A stretch of 64,000 nt of DNA from Siphonodentalium dalli (Eukaryota > Mollusca > Scaphopoda > Gadilida > Siphonodentaliidae), in contig CP136067.1 of NCBI GenBank assembly GCA_032622095.1, forward strand, positions 135,351,990 through 135,415,989, read 5' to 3'. Shown piece after piece: positions 36,972-48,929 of this stretch. The translations under genes and the position numbers were made by a program. How positions within the stretch are numbered: position 1 is the stretch's first letter; the number at the start of each line of letters is the position of its first letter. The notes below the pieces were generated by a model that was not told the DNA's origin, did not search any database, and was given only the letters and a program-made list of their open reading frames with translations.

Positions 36972-37305
36972 AATTACACGATCCCATCCCCATAAACCCA
37001 GCCTCATACTGACTTTTAGTAAGACACATGAGTGTCGATCATCGGCACGCGCAGTGACGTAAGAGCTTAGGTCAATGATGCATGTCGTTGTCAATTATCT
37101 TAATTTTCTTATAATGTTAATTAGAATATAACTATGATATTCGATTTGTGTTGGGTTATTTTGTTTTGAATGCGAGATAAACATAAGTGATAAGGGTGGT
37201 TGAACAATTTTGTCAACACGAAAAGACACCTTTAAAATGGAACTATATTTGTTCTTTACTTCCCCTTTGGTTGTGATAAGTAAATCAATATTATTTTTTT
37301 CTTAA

Positions 37306-37673
37306 AGACATATTATGGACTTGTTCGCGTGAGTGAAATTGATCAGTTAGTACGCAGGCGCTATGCCAACACGAGGAATGTAGCATTCTAATGACATCAC
37401 CGAAAATTTCAAAGAAATCTACCATACCACTCCAGAGAACAATTCGTCTGAACTATGCCCAATTGTAAATATTTACATCTCGATTCGGGACGCAACTATC
37501 GGCGATAAACTAACACAAATGATTTCGTAATCTAGAGTCATTGCATTTAATTAATATATAAGAATGACGGTGTGTATCATCAATTTGGATTACTATTCTT
37601 AACAATTAGCTACTTTGAGCAAGATTATTCTCAATTTCTATTTGGTCTCCCTACCGGAGTGTTTCACATCACT
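37306..37673. mobile_element. G-family TTAA-flanked element, copy 3 (reverse orientation)
   Basis: TTAA at 37302-37305 and 37674-37677. Complement of the 33.4 kb copy through most of its length, diverged at scattered positions. The right TTAA is shared with the neighbouring A element. Confidence 0.7.
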
Positions 37674-37677
37674 TTAA

Positions 37678-38121
37678 CCCTTTACCCAACAGAACGGCCT
37701 GTGCCAATGCATTCTCTTATATATGCGAGTAGATCATAGGTCGCCTCGCATATATAAGAGAATGCATTGGCTTAACACATATTAAAAATGATAAAATTGT
37801 CAAAGAATGTAGAAAAATATTATAAAAATTGTTAAAAAATGTAAGAAAAATTATAAAATTGTTAAAGAATGTAAGAAAAAATGGTAAAAAGTGTTAAAAA
37901 AGACTTGTTTTAGGCCAATTCATTCTCTTATATATGCGAGGCGACCTATGGTCGACTCGCATATATAAGAGAATGCATTGGCACCGGGCATAACTGTAAC
38001 CATCACAATGTGGTCAATGAACCGGTTCCAATGATATCCATATTTGTATGGTGTTATTGAGACAGACCGAAGATATTTTAGGCTGTTGAAGCTTTATTTG
38101 GCCGTTTTGTTGGGTAAAGGG
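37678..38121. mobile_element. A-family TTAA-flanked element, copy 1, with double-hairpin module
   Basis: TTAA at 37674-37677 and 38122-38125. The inverted ends are CCCTTTACCCAACA and complement, then CGGCC. It has two hairpins, 37704-37770 and 37915-37981, facing each other across a core of AATTGTTAAAGAATGTAAG words. One-sided sequence (ACCATCACAATGTGGTCAAT, GGTGTTATTGAGACAGACC) fills the right part. No protein. Terminus and target fit a piggyBac-type MITE. Confidence 0.85.
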
Positions 38122-38129
38122 TTAACCCC

Positions 38130-38650
38130 AGCCTTTTCGAGATTGTGTTTTCCTGGATAAAATGTGATTATGTGATAAAAATAATCTCATATTCGTCGCT
38201 ATTATATACGAAATGTATTAACATCGTCCACTAAATTAAATTTACGAATTTAGGGAACTCGGTCAATACATTGTACTCATTAGAGGTCCTCTATTATAAC
38301 ATATAGATACGACATAATCACATCTGATGTCAAGTCGTCTCATAAGATGACATTAGTCACAAAGTATAAGTTGTATTCAGTCCAAACAGAGCATAACAAC
38401 GGGTCAGTGATTATAGCCGATTATAAAGTGCCGTCATTCAACATATCCAGTGCAACCCTATAACATGCACCATTGATGCGTGCAAATTAATTCAAGGTTC
38501 TTTCAAAATCATGACTGAATATTGAATTATTTGACTATTTAAACCGCCCGGCGGACATGCATGTACATAGCAATTATTTGTCGATTTAGAGAGAGCATTT
38601 CGTACGTTGAAATTATCCCCACTTTAAATCCACTTGATAAACGAACCAGA
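38130..38650. other. Unassigned; relative of the 12.94 kb palindrome
   Basis: 38150-38290 shares GATAAAATGTGATTATGTGAT- and CTAAATT..ATTTACGAATTTAG-type words with the 12.94-13.27 kb region. The rest holds nothing recognisable. Confidence 0.35.
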
Positions 38651-38675
38651 ACATATATAACTAAAATAATATATG

Positions 38676-39140
38676 TGACCCGCCATATCAAATCCAGTCG
38701 TAAGTCGGGATTTTTTACCCTGTGCCAATGCATTCTCTTATATATGCGAGTCGACCATAGGTCGCCTCGCATATATAAGAGAATGCATTGGCCGAACAAT
38801 TTTTTATCATTTTTTTTAAATAAATGTTTCTTACATTTTTTAGGACATAAAATAAAAAAACTTCCATTACCCTGCAGGGAGCCCCACACATATATAGAAG
38901 CATATAGAAGAGTGTCGTCTGCTCATGTTTGTCTGCGGCTCTGTATGGGTGAAATTATAAAATTGTTAAAGAATACAAGACAAAATTATTAAAATTGTAA
39001 AAAAAACTGTTAGGCCAATGCATTCTTTTATATATGCGAGGCGACCTATGGTCGACTCGCATATATAAGAGAATGCATTGGCACAGGGTAAAACAAATCC
39101 CGATTTGTTATGGCGGGTCCTGGATTTGATATGGCGGGTC
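38676..39140. mobile_element. C-family element, copy 2, with double-hairpin module and 23 bp flanking repeats
   Basis: Ends match the 14.1 kb copy (GACCCGCCATATCAAATCC and complement), with the right end containing an extra internal copy of TATGGCGGGTC. Hairpins are at 38725-38791 and 39015-39081. A perfect 23 bp direct repeat flanks it (38653-38675 and 39141-39163), which looks like an unusually long target duplication. No coding frame; the 143-codon frame across it is a shadow. Confidence 0.8.
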
Positions 39141-39260
39141 ATATATAACTAAAATAATATATGCCCAGAGAATATAAGTCTGAGTTACATAACTACAAAG
39201 AAACTATAAAATGGCCCGTTGCCGAAGTAAATGTGTTCTTCGTAACCAGGATCGTGTATG

Positions 39261-39325
39261 TTGCATGCCGGAGGAGTGGGGTTGCATGCCGGAGGAGTGG
39301 GATTGCATGCCGGAGGAGTGGGGTT
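39261..39325. repeat. Three tandem copies of a 22 bp unit
   Basis: Unit TTGCATGCCGGAGGAGTGGG plus two bases, three consecutive copies, one substitution. GC-rich compared with its surroundings. Confidence 0.9.
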
Positions 39326-39329
39326 GTGT

Positions 39330-40920
39330 CCGATCAACCCAATCCTGAGAAAAAAATAATAATATTACGATAGTACAATTTCGTGCATAATATAAGGAGA
39401 AAAATAATAGTTTTGTCCCGCATACCGAAATGCTCTATGCAAATCGAAAAATTGAGTAGGAACTCGGCCATTCTGAAGTGCAGTTTTGGGATGGCATGAT
39501 TTATGTGACTTTGGTGAGCCGATTTTGATTTTCATCGCTTGGCAATCATCGAATTTCTCCCGGGAAATAATTCAATGTTTATAAAGTTCCGGGTGGAATG
39601 TGATCTATACGTGCATAGTCAGAGTAGAGATTCATGAAATGATCTAGATATCAAGATGCCATTGGAAATATTAAATCGCATAGCATTTTTCCACATTTGG
39701 TTTGCAAAATGCTACACTATAATACCCGTTATGTTACACAGTGAATAATAGCAGTTGGGTGAGGTGTATCATTCGAGATGAAGTGCTTTTTGGATTCCAG
39801 CCCGCAGTTAATATCTAGTGAAAGTAGCATGTTTAGACCGAAAGATAAATATTGTCATATGCAACCCCCGATCGATCGAGATGTTCCAAAAAAGAACCTG
39901 AGGTTTCATTCGAACAAATGAACCAACTGGGTGATGATGGAATTCAAAATTTTCACCATGCCCGATGAGATACTTTAACGACGCAGGCACAATTTACCGC
40001 ATGACACAACCCCAAATGAAGAACATTTAGACTACGTCTCACGTCACGTCAACGAACCGACGTAATCATTGGAAATAAGCTGGACCGTTAATTACCGATG
40101 ATGAGTTAACCATAACATGCTTGAACTCGTGACTGATATTCTCACCAATATCAGGTGAAAGATCAATAATTACCAATTCTGACATGCCAAATGTGACCTT
40201 ACAAAATCATAATAACTCTCACAACAATGATATAAATTGCTATTTAACGTCCACATTGGAATGTACGAAACTACAATCATGCAGTATGCCATAAGTTAAC
40301 GAGTTAGTTAGTTAATTAATTGGGGTTTAATGTCACTTCCAATAGCTAGGTCGCACCGTGTATGACGTATGTGTTAAGAGGAGACCAAAATTCAGGCCAC
40401 GGCGTTCATTTATTATTCCTCCCACTTTTAGAAGAATTCTACTTCATGCAGACATACCATGCTGAAAGTTGTCCCAAGTCGTATATAATATAAAAACGAT
40501 TGTGTCATAAGGGTACACCCATAAACTCGCATGTTTGCACGGTATATATACCTTGCATATATTTCGTTGCAGAAAAGGGTTGGTGTCAGAATATGAAGGA
40601 AACAAGCATATAAAATGCATATGTACCACAGCTAACTACGTGATAAGTAAAATCTCTGTGGTTCCACATGTAGCGATGCTACCGGAATTTACCCGAAATT
40701 AGCACCGGGTGATGTAATTCCATTTCTATCATGCATAGCATTTTATACAATTTTTAACACTGAATAATATCTCATAAGAGCGTCAAAAATCCAAGTTGAC
40801 CTCACTCAAAGCCTCAAAAAATCATGTCTGATGATTTTCCGAAAATCCACCCCCTTCCAGATTATTCTAATCAAAAGTCGACAAAACACGTTACAATATC
40901 TTTAAATGGTAATATATCCA
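39330..40920. other. Unassigned, no feature seen
   Basis: No frame above about 60 codons is protein-like, and no inverted ends or known repeat words were found. Confidence 0.4.
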
Positions 40921-40925
40921 CAGTA

Positions 40926-41365
40926 ACAGTTTAATGACATAAAAACGTCCAAATGAGACAGATGTCCACATCATAAATATATATAACAATGTTAACAATC
41001 ATTCAACATAATATATATACTAGTAATTATCATATGATATCAGTAAAACTTGACCTTTCTTTGAAAAATGTCCGGACCATGTTGCATGTATGAGGCTCGT
41101 TGTTTTGCGTTATGTATTGTAATTTTTGGCCATCACTCAATCCAATAAATTTATCACTCGCCATTCCTATCCCATGCACCAAAGAAGTGTTTATATACGC
41201 ATCTTATCAAATTTATCATACATGTATGTGTTGCAGCACATAAAGAAGTGTTTTTCATTCTCAACCTCCATTTTACATTTCCTACAATTAAATTCTTTCA
41301 TCAAGTGGCACGTTTGGCTGTTTGTGACGATCCTTTTCAATTTACAAGTTATTATTACTAATTTT
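40926..41365 (-). pseudogene. 5'-truncated LINE 3' end, second copy
   Basis: Same segment and same 3' boundary as the 12497-12937 fragment, on the same (minus) strand, with many point differences and a few indels. It carries the EVENEKHFF-type C-terminal tail and the 3' UTR ending at GACATAAAAACGTCC (as complement). It stops, at its 5' side, inside the coding region near 41365. Confidence 0.75.
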
Positions 41366-41486
41366 TATAAGTATCACATGTGCATATAAACCAACACATC
41401 GTCAGTATAAACAATTACAGCAGCGAAACCTGTTAATAATTCTGATTTCTGTTCATGATTTCGTAAGTCATATACTAGCTCTCAAA

Positions 41487-44400
41487 CAGACGACCAACTC
41501 AACCAAACAGCAGTCAGGTTCACCAAACAACAATCAGACTCAACCAAACAACAGTCAGGTTCAACCAAACAACAGTCAGACTCAACCAAACAACAGTCAT
41601 GTTCAATCAAACAACAGTCAGACTCAACCAAACAACAGTCAGGTTCAACCAAACAATAGTCAGGTTCAACCAAACAACAGTCAGATTCAACCAAACAACA
41701 GTCAGGTTCAACCAAACAACAGTCAGGTTCAACCAAACAATAGTCAGACTCAACCAAACAACAGTCAGGTTCACCAAACAACAGTCAGACTCAACCAAAC
41801 AACAGTCAGACTCAACCAAACAACAGACAGACTCAACCAAACAACAGTCAGACTCAACCAAACAACAGTCAGGTTCAACCAAACAATAGTCAGGTTCAAC
41901 CAAACAACAGTCATGTTCAACCAAACAACAGTCAGATTCAACCAAACAACAGTCAGACTCAACCAAACAACAGTCAGGTTCAACCAAACAAGAGTCAGAT
42001 TCAACCAAACAAGAGTCAAGTTCAACCAAACAACAGTCAGGTTCAACAAAACAACAGTCAGGTTCAACCAAACAACAGTCAGGTTCAACCAAACAACAGT
42101 CATACTCAACAAAACAACAGTCAGGTTCAACCAAACAACAGACAGACTCAACCCAGCAACAGTCAGGTTCAACCAAACAACAGTCAGACTCAACCAAACA
42201 ACAGTCAGGTTCAACCAAACAACAGTCAGACTCAACCAAACAATAGTCAGACTCAACCCAGCAACAGTCAGGTTCAACCAAACAACAGTCAGACTCAACC
42301 AAACAACAGTCAGACTCAACCAAACAACAGTCAGGTTCAACCAAACAACAGTCAGACTCAACCAAACAACAGTCAGGTTCAACCAAACAACAGTCAGACT
42401 CAACCAAACAACAGTTAGACTCAACCAAACAACAGTCAGACTCAACCAAACAGCAGTCAGACTCAACCAAACAACAGTTAGACTCAACCAAACAACAGTT
42501 AGACTCAACCAAACAACAGTTAGACTCAACCAAACAACAGTTAGACTCAACCAAACAACAGTCAGACTCAACCAAACAACAGTCAGGTTCACCAAACAAC
42601 AGTCAGACTCAACCAAACAACAGTCAGACTCAACCAAACAACAGTCAGACTCAACCAAACAACAGTTAGACTCAACCAAACAATAGTTAGACTCAACCAA
42701 ACAACAGTTAGACTCAACCAAACAACAGTCAGACTCAACCAAACAACAGTCAGACTCAACCAAACAACAGTCAGACTCAACCAAACAACAGTCAGACTCA
42801 ACCAAACAACAGTCAGACTCAACCAAACAACAGTCAGACTCAACCAAACAACAGTTAGACTCAACCAAACAACAGTCAGACTCAACCAAACAACAGTCAG
42901 ACTCAACCAAACAACAGTCAGACTCAACCAAACAACAGTTAGACTCAACCAAACAACAGTCAGACTCAACCAAACAACAGTCAGACTCAACCAAACAACA
43001 GTCAGACTCAACCAAACAACAGTTAGACTCAACCAAACAACAGTTAGACTCAACCAAACAACAGTCAGACTCAACCAAACAACAGCCAGGTTCAACCAAA
43101 CAACAGTCAGACTCAACCAAACATCAGTCAGACTCAACCCAGCAACAGTCAGGTTCAACCAAACAACAGTCATGTTCAACCAAACAACAGTCATGTTCAA
43201 CCAAACAACAGTCAGATTCAACCAAACAACAGTCAGGTTCAACCAAACAACAGTCAGGTTCAACCAAACAATAGTCAGACTCAACCAAACAACAGTCAGG
43301 TTCAACCAAACAACAGTCATGTTCAACCAAACAACAGTCATGTTCAACCAAACAATAGTCAGACTCAACCAAACAAGAGTCAGGTTCAACCAAACAAGAG
43401 TCAGATTCAACCAAACAAGAGTCAAGTTCAACCAAACAACAGTCAGGTTCAACAAAACAACAGTCAGGTTCAACCAAACAACAGTCAGGTTCAACCAAAC
43501 AACAGTCATACTCAACAAAACAACAGTCAGGTTCAACCAAACAACAGACATACTCAACCCAGCAACAGTCAGGTTCAACCAAACAACAGTCAGACTCAAC
43601 CAAACAACAGTCAGACTCAACCAAACAACAGTCAGACTCAACCAAACAACAGTCAGACTCAACCAAACAACAGTCAGGCTCAACCAAACAACAGTCAGGT
43701 TCAACCAAACAACAGTCAGGTTCAACCAAACAACAGTCAGGTTCAACCAAACAACAGTCAGACTCAACCAAACAACAGTTAGGTTCAACCAAACAACAGT
43801 CAGACTCAACCAAACAACAGTTAGACTCAACCAAACAACAGTTAGACTCAACCAAACAACAGTCAGACTCAACCAAACAACAGTCAGACTCAACCAAACA
43901 ACAGTCAGACTCAACCAAACAACAGTCAGGTTCAACCAAACAACAGTCAGACTCAACCAAACAATAGTCAGACTCAACCCAGCAACAGTCAGGTTCAACC
44001 AAACAACAGTCAGACTCAACCAAACAACAGTCAGGTTCAACCAAACAACAGTCAGACTCAACCAAACAACAGTTAGACTCAACCAAACAACAGTTAGACT
44101 CAACCAAACAACAGTCAGACTCAACCAAACAACAGTCAGACTCCACCAAACAACAGTCAGACTCAACCAAACAACAGTTAGACTCAACCAAACAACAGTC
44201 AGACTCAACCAAACAACAGTCAGACTCAACCAAACAACAGTCAGACTCAACCAAACAACAGTTAGACTCAACCAAACAACAGTCAGACTCAACCAAACAA
44301 CAGTCAGACTCAACCAAACAACAGTCAGGTTCAACCAAACAACAGTCAGATTCAACCAAACAACAGTCATGTTCAACCAAACAACAGTCAGACTCAACCA

Positions 44401-44588
44401 AACGGGGCCAGACTCAACCAAACAACACGCAGTCATGTTCAACCAAACAACAGTCATGTTCAACCAAACAACAGTCAGGTTCAACCAAACAACAGTCAGG
44501 TTCAACCAAACAACAGTCAGGTTCAACCAAACAACAGTCAGACTCAACCAAACAACAGTCAGACTCAACCAAACAACAGTCAGGTTCT
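41487..44588. repeat. 3.1 kb minisatellite of ~148 copies of a 21 bp unit with higher-order structure
   Basis: The unit starts CAACCAAACAACAG and ends in a variable 7-base tail (TCAGACT, TCAGGTT, TTAGACT, TCATGTT and others). Because 21 is divisible by three, several frames stay open for hundreds of codons; the plus-strand version repeats NQTTVR(F/L), the minus-strand versions CLVESDC or WLSLTVV. Single 20 bp units (GTTCACC for GTTCAACC, near 41520, 41770 and 42590) break every frame, so coding is unlikely. Rare variant units recur in the same order 1406 bp apart (AAGAGTCAAG at 42011 and 43417; CATACTCAAC at 42101 and 43507). Confidence 0.95.
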
Positions 44589-44654
44589 TAATATGTTGTG
44601 CAGAGACGCACTATAACGACGACTAACATTATGTCGATGTTGTTTACGATATCG

Positions 44655-44961
44655 ATGCTACTAATGATTGATGATGACGATGGCGACGATGATGACAATG
44701 ACGACAACGACGACGACGATGATGATGATGATGATGATTATCATCATGATGATGATGACGATGACGACGACGACGACGACGATGGTGGTGATGATGATGA
44801 TGATGGTGATGATGATCATGAAGATAAAGATGATGATGATGACGACGACGACGATGATGATGATTGTGATGATGATGACGACGACGATGATGATGATGAT
44901 GGTGATGATTATGATGATGATGATGATGATGGTGGTGATGATGATGCTGATGATGATGATT

Positions 44962-45040
<79 letters not shown>

Positions 45041-45153
45041 CGATTATGATGATTATGATGATTATGATGATGATGATGATTATGATGATGATGATGATTA
45101 TGATGATGGTGATGATGGTGATGATTGTGATGATTATGATGATGATGATGATA

Positions 45154-45199
<46 letters not shown>

Positions 45200-45220
45200 C
45201 AAGGACGACGGTGATGATGA
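44655..45220. repeat. GAT/GAC trinucleotide array
   Basis: About 565 bp of GAT and GAC triplets with occasional GGT, TAT and AAT, starting ~70 bp after the 21 bp array. One frame reads as an almost pure poly-Asp run of 217 codons from an ATG at 44598. Acidic shell-matrix proteins exist in molluscs, but no signal peptide, splice site or promoter supports that here, and the neighbouring frame reads as poly-Met equally well. Confidence 0.9.
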
Positions 45221-45249
45221 TGGCTTACTCAGACTAACGATTTTGAAAT

Positions 45250-46520
45250 AATGACCAGCTTCTGGCCCGCAGTAAACTAAGTTAACCGCCAATGGCGGCA
45301 CATCTGTATATAGCTTTCCTTGTTTAGATGTTCATGTCAACAGTCTAATGTTGTGCTTGGTTGTGCTTTTGGGTATTAAATCAATCAATTGCCTCAACTG
45401 ACCATACGAGTGTGACACTTAATTTTGGTAAATTGTTCCTGTTTACAAATGCATATCTGTAAACATGTATACATTCATGACGCTCCCGGGAAACGGGCGA
45501 TTAAGGAAAGTGTGCATATCGCTTTCTCATCAATATCTGCATCTACATTTTGGGATGTTCGACAATATAATTATCGAACACATCCAAGCGGAGATCACAG
45601 CAAGGGTTTCGTATAAATCGTATCCTACAGTGGAATACACTATATTTTCGATTTCCTGATTCAAAATAATTGGGCGGCTTTCTGTTGATATCAATCATAT
45701 TTAGGTTCCCCTTGCAATTTAGCAGGTTCTCAGGTGCGGTTATATATTCGGATAGTTTGTTCCACGAGGTTACAACGAAAGGGGTGAATTATAGTTGCTT
45801 GAAATGTTCCGTTCTACCGGGGGTGGTACACAATTTGCAGGAAGGTATGCCGTTTTTTGCACTTTCGAGGGACCCACCACCCCCAAAACAGCAACAACAA
45901 AAAATTTACTCCCAATTTTTTTACACCCACCCCCACCCCCAATGTTACTAAATTTGTTCTGAAACCGCATACAACTTTATCACTCATATGACTGGGAAAT
46001 GATCTCATTTACTTCAAATAATAGTTTAACCTGTTTCGGAAGCTATTTTAATTGAAAAAAAAATGTTTTATAAATTGCCAATCATCTGTAAACCTAGGTC
46101 ACTGTGCAGGATACACACAGTTCTACAATTTATGACTATTTCCCGATTAGTTTGTCAACCAGCCCATTATCTAACTTATACCATACCACTTTTGTTAGTC
46201 TACTGGAGCAACTTCTAAATTACTAAACTAGTTGAAGCAGGCTCACTTTTGATTTATATATATTTTTTTAATTTTAATTCTTTTTAGATCTAACTCCTTG
46301 CTCAATTTAACAATATCCATTTTATTTTATTTTTTTAATTCACAATTTTGAAAAAACTAACACCGTTATAACATCCGCCATGGTAACCTGAGTCACCACA
46401 CCAAATTTGGTTAAACTTGGTCCAGGGATCTGAGAGAAAATTCCGAACAGATCCTACTCGTTTATATATATAGATGACAAGCAGTCACAGACTGTACCAG
46501 ACTTGGATACTTTAAGTCCT
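45250..46520. other. Unassigned, no feature seen
   Basis: Short frames around 45425-45951 overlap each other in all phases and show no domain. There is an A/T-rich stretch near 46255-46350. Confidence 0.4.
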
Positions 46521-46524
46521 GTGA

Positions 46525-47900
46525 GCGATCATCTGAGTTGATAGACAAGAAAATAATTCACTGATTGGCTTGATGCACTGATGACAGTTATTTTCTAGCC
46601 ATTGATAGTCGCATTAATGTTTGAGACAGTTGCTCGATCTTTTTCCATAAACACAATCTAGGCTTTAGTTACATCAGGACAAGTTTATTTATTTCAGTTT
46701 TACATTTCTCGAAGCTTCTTTCCCATATGCAACATGCCACAGCTTAATGTCGTCTCCACTGAGGCCCATATGAGGTCCCAGTAACATAACTATGGTGTTT
46801 TTGCAGTTATATATTCTTATAATATGTTTTAAACTGTAAAATAAATTATATGATCAATAAAGAGCGTTTATTATCAGTCCAGAAATATGTCGAGAAATTG
46901 GTGGTAAAACCATTGTGTGAAATGAAGAGTATTAGTCAGAGGTTACATGTTTATACATTTTCGGCACCGTGCTCAGTGGATTAGTGGCGATCGATAACGA
47001 TAAAAAAACATCTAGACCGGAGTTATCATTTAACCCTCTTTTAAGAGGTTTTCCGAATTTAAAGAGCGTTTCGTGGTTATATATTTTATTAAATGTCGTA
47101 ATTAGTCTTACCATGAAATATGCGATTGAAAATTATTATGCATATACAGTAAGTATGATTCTGCGAGATATAATGCCACATGTTTAGGGTAAAATTGGAA
47201 CTCCCACGATGGCCGTCAAGATGGCAGTCTGAAGAGAAATTGACGTTTTTTTCACTAATACATCTAGATCAGTTTCTGCTGTATGGAACTGCTTCAGAAT
47301 TGTGACTTTATTTTGTATGATTCATATTAACTAATAATTGGCAATGAAATATGCCATTCATGAGATCCCATCCCCTTCCGATCCTTCAAAAATTCGATTT
47401 TACAGAACTCGGTACGAAATTTCACCAAAAATCACTGTTATGATTTTAGTCATATTTTAACAAGAAATGTGCAAAGTAAATGAGGCATATCATTTCTTAT
47501 GAATACTTCAAATCAATGGAACCAAAATTGTCATTTGGTCTGACAATGGCTGTCAAAATGGTGACCAAATCCTGGAAAATGGTAAATATTAGCCCAGCAT
47601 GCCATGTAATCGCCTGCAAGTTCTGGTCAATGAATACAATTGGATATTCTGTCTTATACATTACATTCTAATATTTCTGATGGACAATGGTTAAGTGTTA
47701 CTATTGTAGCCACTGACATTATCAGAAATATTGGATTTTTCTATCACAAACTTGACATCAAAATCGGCACACGTTTTCAGGTTTGGACCAATTATTCAAG
47801 TAAAATGGAACTATCTTTGGTATAAAAGATGTTTGTTGTTTTGATCTGTCTTAAATGCGTCACTCTGGTGTGTCTTTTAGACAAAATTACTCAAGATGGC
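46525..47900. repeat. Diverged dispersed repeat, inverted relative of 17.0-18.3 kb
   Basis: Carries the same landmarks in reverse order and orientation (CACTGATTGGCTTGATGCA, GTTTGAGACAGTTGCTCG, CTCGAAGCTTCTTTCC, then CACAAACTTGACAT). CAAGATGGC-type words occur near 47217 and 47893. Confidence 0.55.
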
Positions 47901-48029
47901 TTCCAAAATGGCAACCAAATTCAGTGAAAAAAGTTTTTTATATATATATATATATACATATTCCGAACATTATTCTATGTTGTTCTCAAAAGGTAGAAAA
48001 TTGTGACTCAATTGGTTATTAACCGTGTT

Positions 48030-48929
48030 ACTTAATCCACTGTATGGTCATGTGTGAGGTGAATAGTATATAGTATAAATAGCGTGTATCGGTGTACACG
48101 AATGACTGTGCGGTCATGATTGTTGAAGTGTATATGCATACCTGGAGTATAGCTGGATGGTCATTGGCAGTGTGTGGGTAGATATGAAGTGCCCTTGGGG
48201 TCATGGTTGTATATGTGATGTATATGTGACGTATGTGCATCTTTGTCATTGGTGGATGTATAAGTATACAGGGAGTAGCTGTATGATCATGGATGCGGCT
48301 GAATTGTCATGGGCGAGGTGTATATGCAAATATGTAGTGTACGATTGGTCATGCGGGGCATTGGTATATTCATTGGTATATGTATACCTGGATTAAATAT
48401 AAGGTCATGAGTGGGGTATATATGTATATCTTGAGTGGATATATGGCCATTGGGTGTGACGAAAATGTATACATGGAGTGACTGTATAACCAATCAATGG
48501 TGAGGTGCTGTGCGTTGTATTGCTATATCTGGAAGGTCTGTGTGGTCAATGATGAGGTGCAGATGTATACATGGATTGACTCTATAATATGCATGGTGGG
48601 GTGTATATGTAGATTGTATATATTTAGTGGCTGTATGGCCATGGGTGTGGCCAATGGTTATACCGGGGGTGAAGTATTGTCAATGGTGAGGTGAATTGGT
48701 AGTGACTGTATGACCACGTGTGGTGTATGGGTATACATTGAGTGGCTGCATTGTCTTGAGTGAGTATATTGAAGTCTAGTGTGTGTGAATGGTCATGTGG
48801 CATGGCATTGGTATATATAAAATGGTTGTATTGCCATTGGTGAGGTGTATATGTATACCGGATGCGGCAAATGCATATACAGGGAGTGTATGTATGGCCA
48901 ATAGTGAGGCGAATAGGTATACACAAGAA
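48030..48929. repeat. Degenerate minisatellite, left part
   Basis: Units of roughly 45-50 bp built from TGGTCATGGGTGAGGTGTAT, ATGTATACATGGAGTG and GCTGTATGG, strongly diverged. The array resumes at 49864 after the inserted element. Frames here are shadows. Confidence 0.75.

Noticed and set aside
38561-38992. 143-codon frame across the 38.7 kb C element
   Set aside because: It runs through both flank and hairpin, and the related copy at 14.1 kb has a different frame structure.
41487-44588. CRISPR array
   Set aside because: Units are contiguous with no unique spacers, and the context is eukaryotic with no cas genes.
41599-44626. Heptapeptide-repeat proteins of up to 659 codons on either strand
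   Set aside because: A 21 bp unit keeps frames open automatically; 20 bp units break each frame, and no start context or domain exists.
44598-45251. 217-codon poly-Asp frame as an acidic protein gene
   Set aside because: It is the direct reading of a GAT/GAC array; the next frame is poly-Met with the same length, and there is no signal peptide, promoter or splice evidence.
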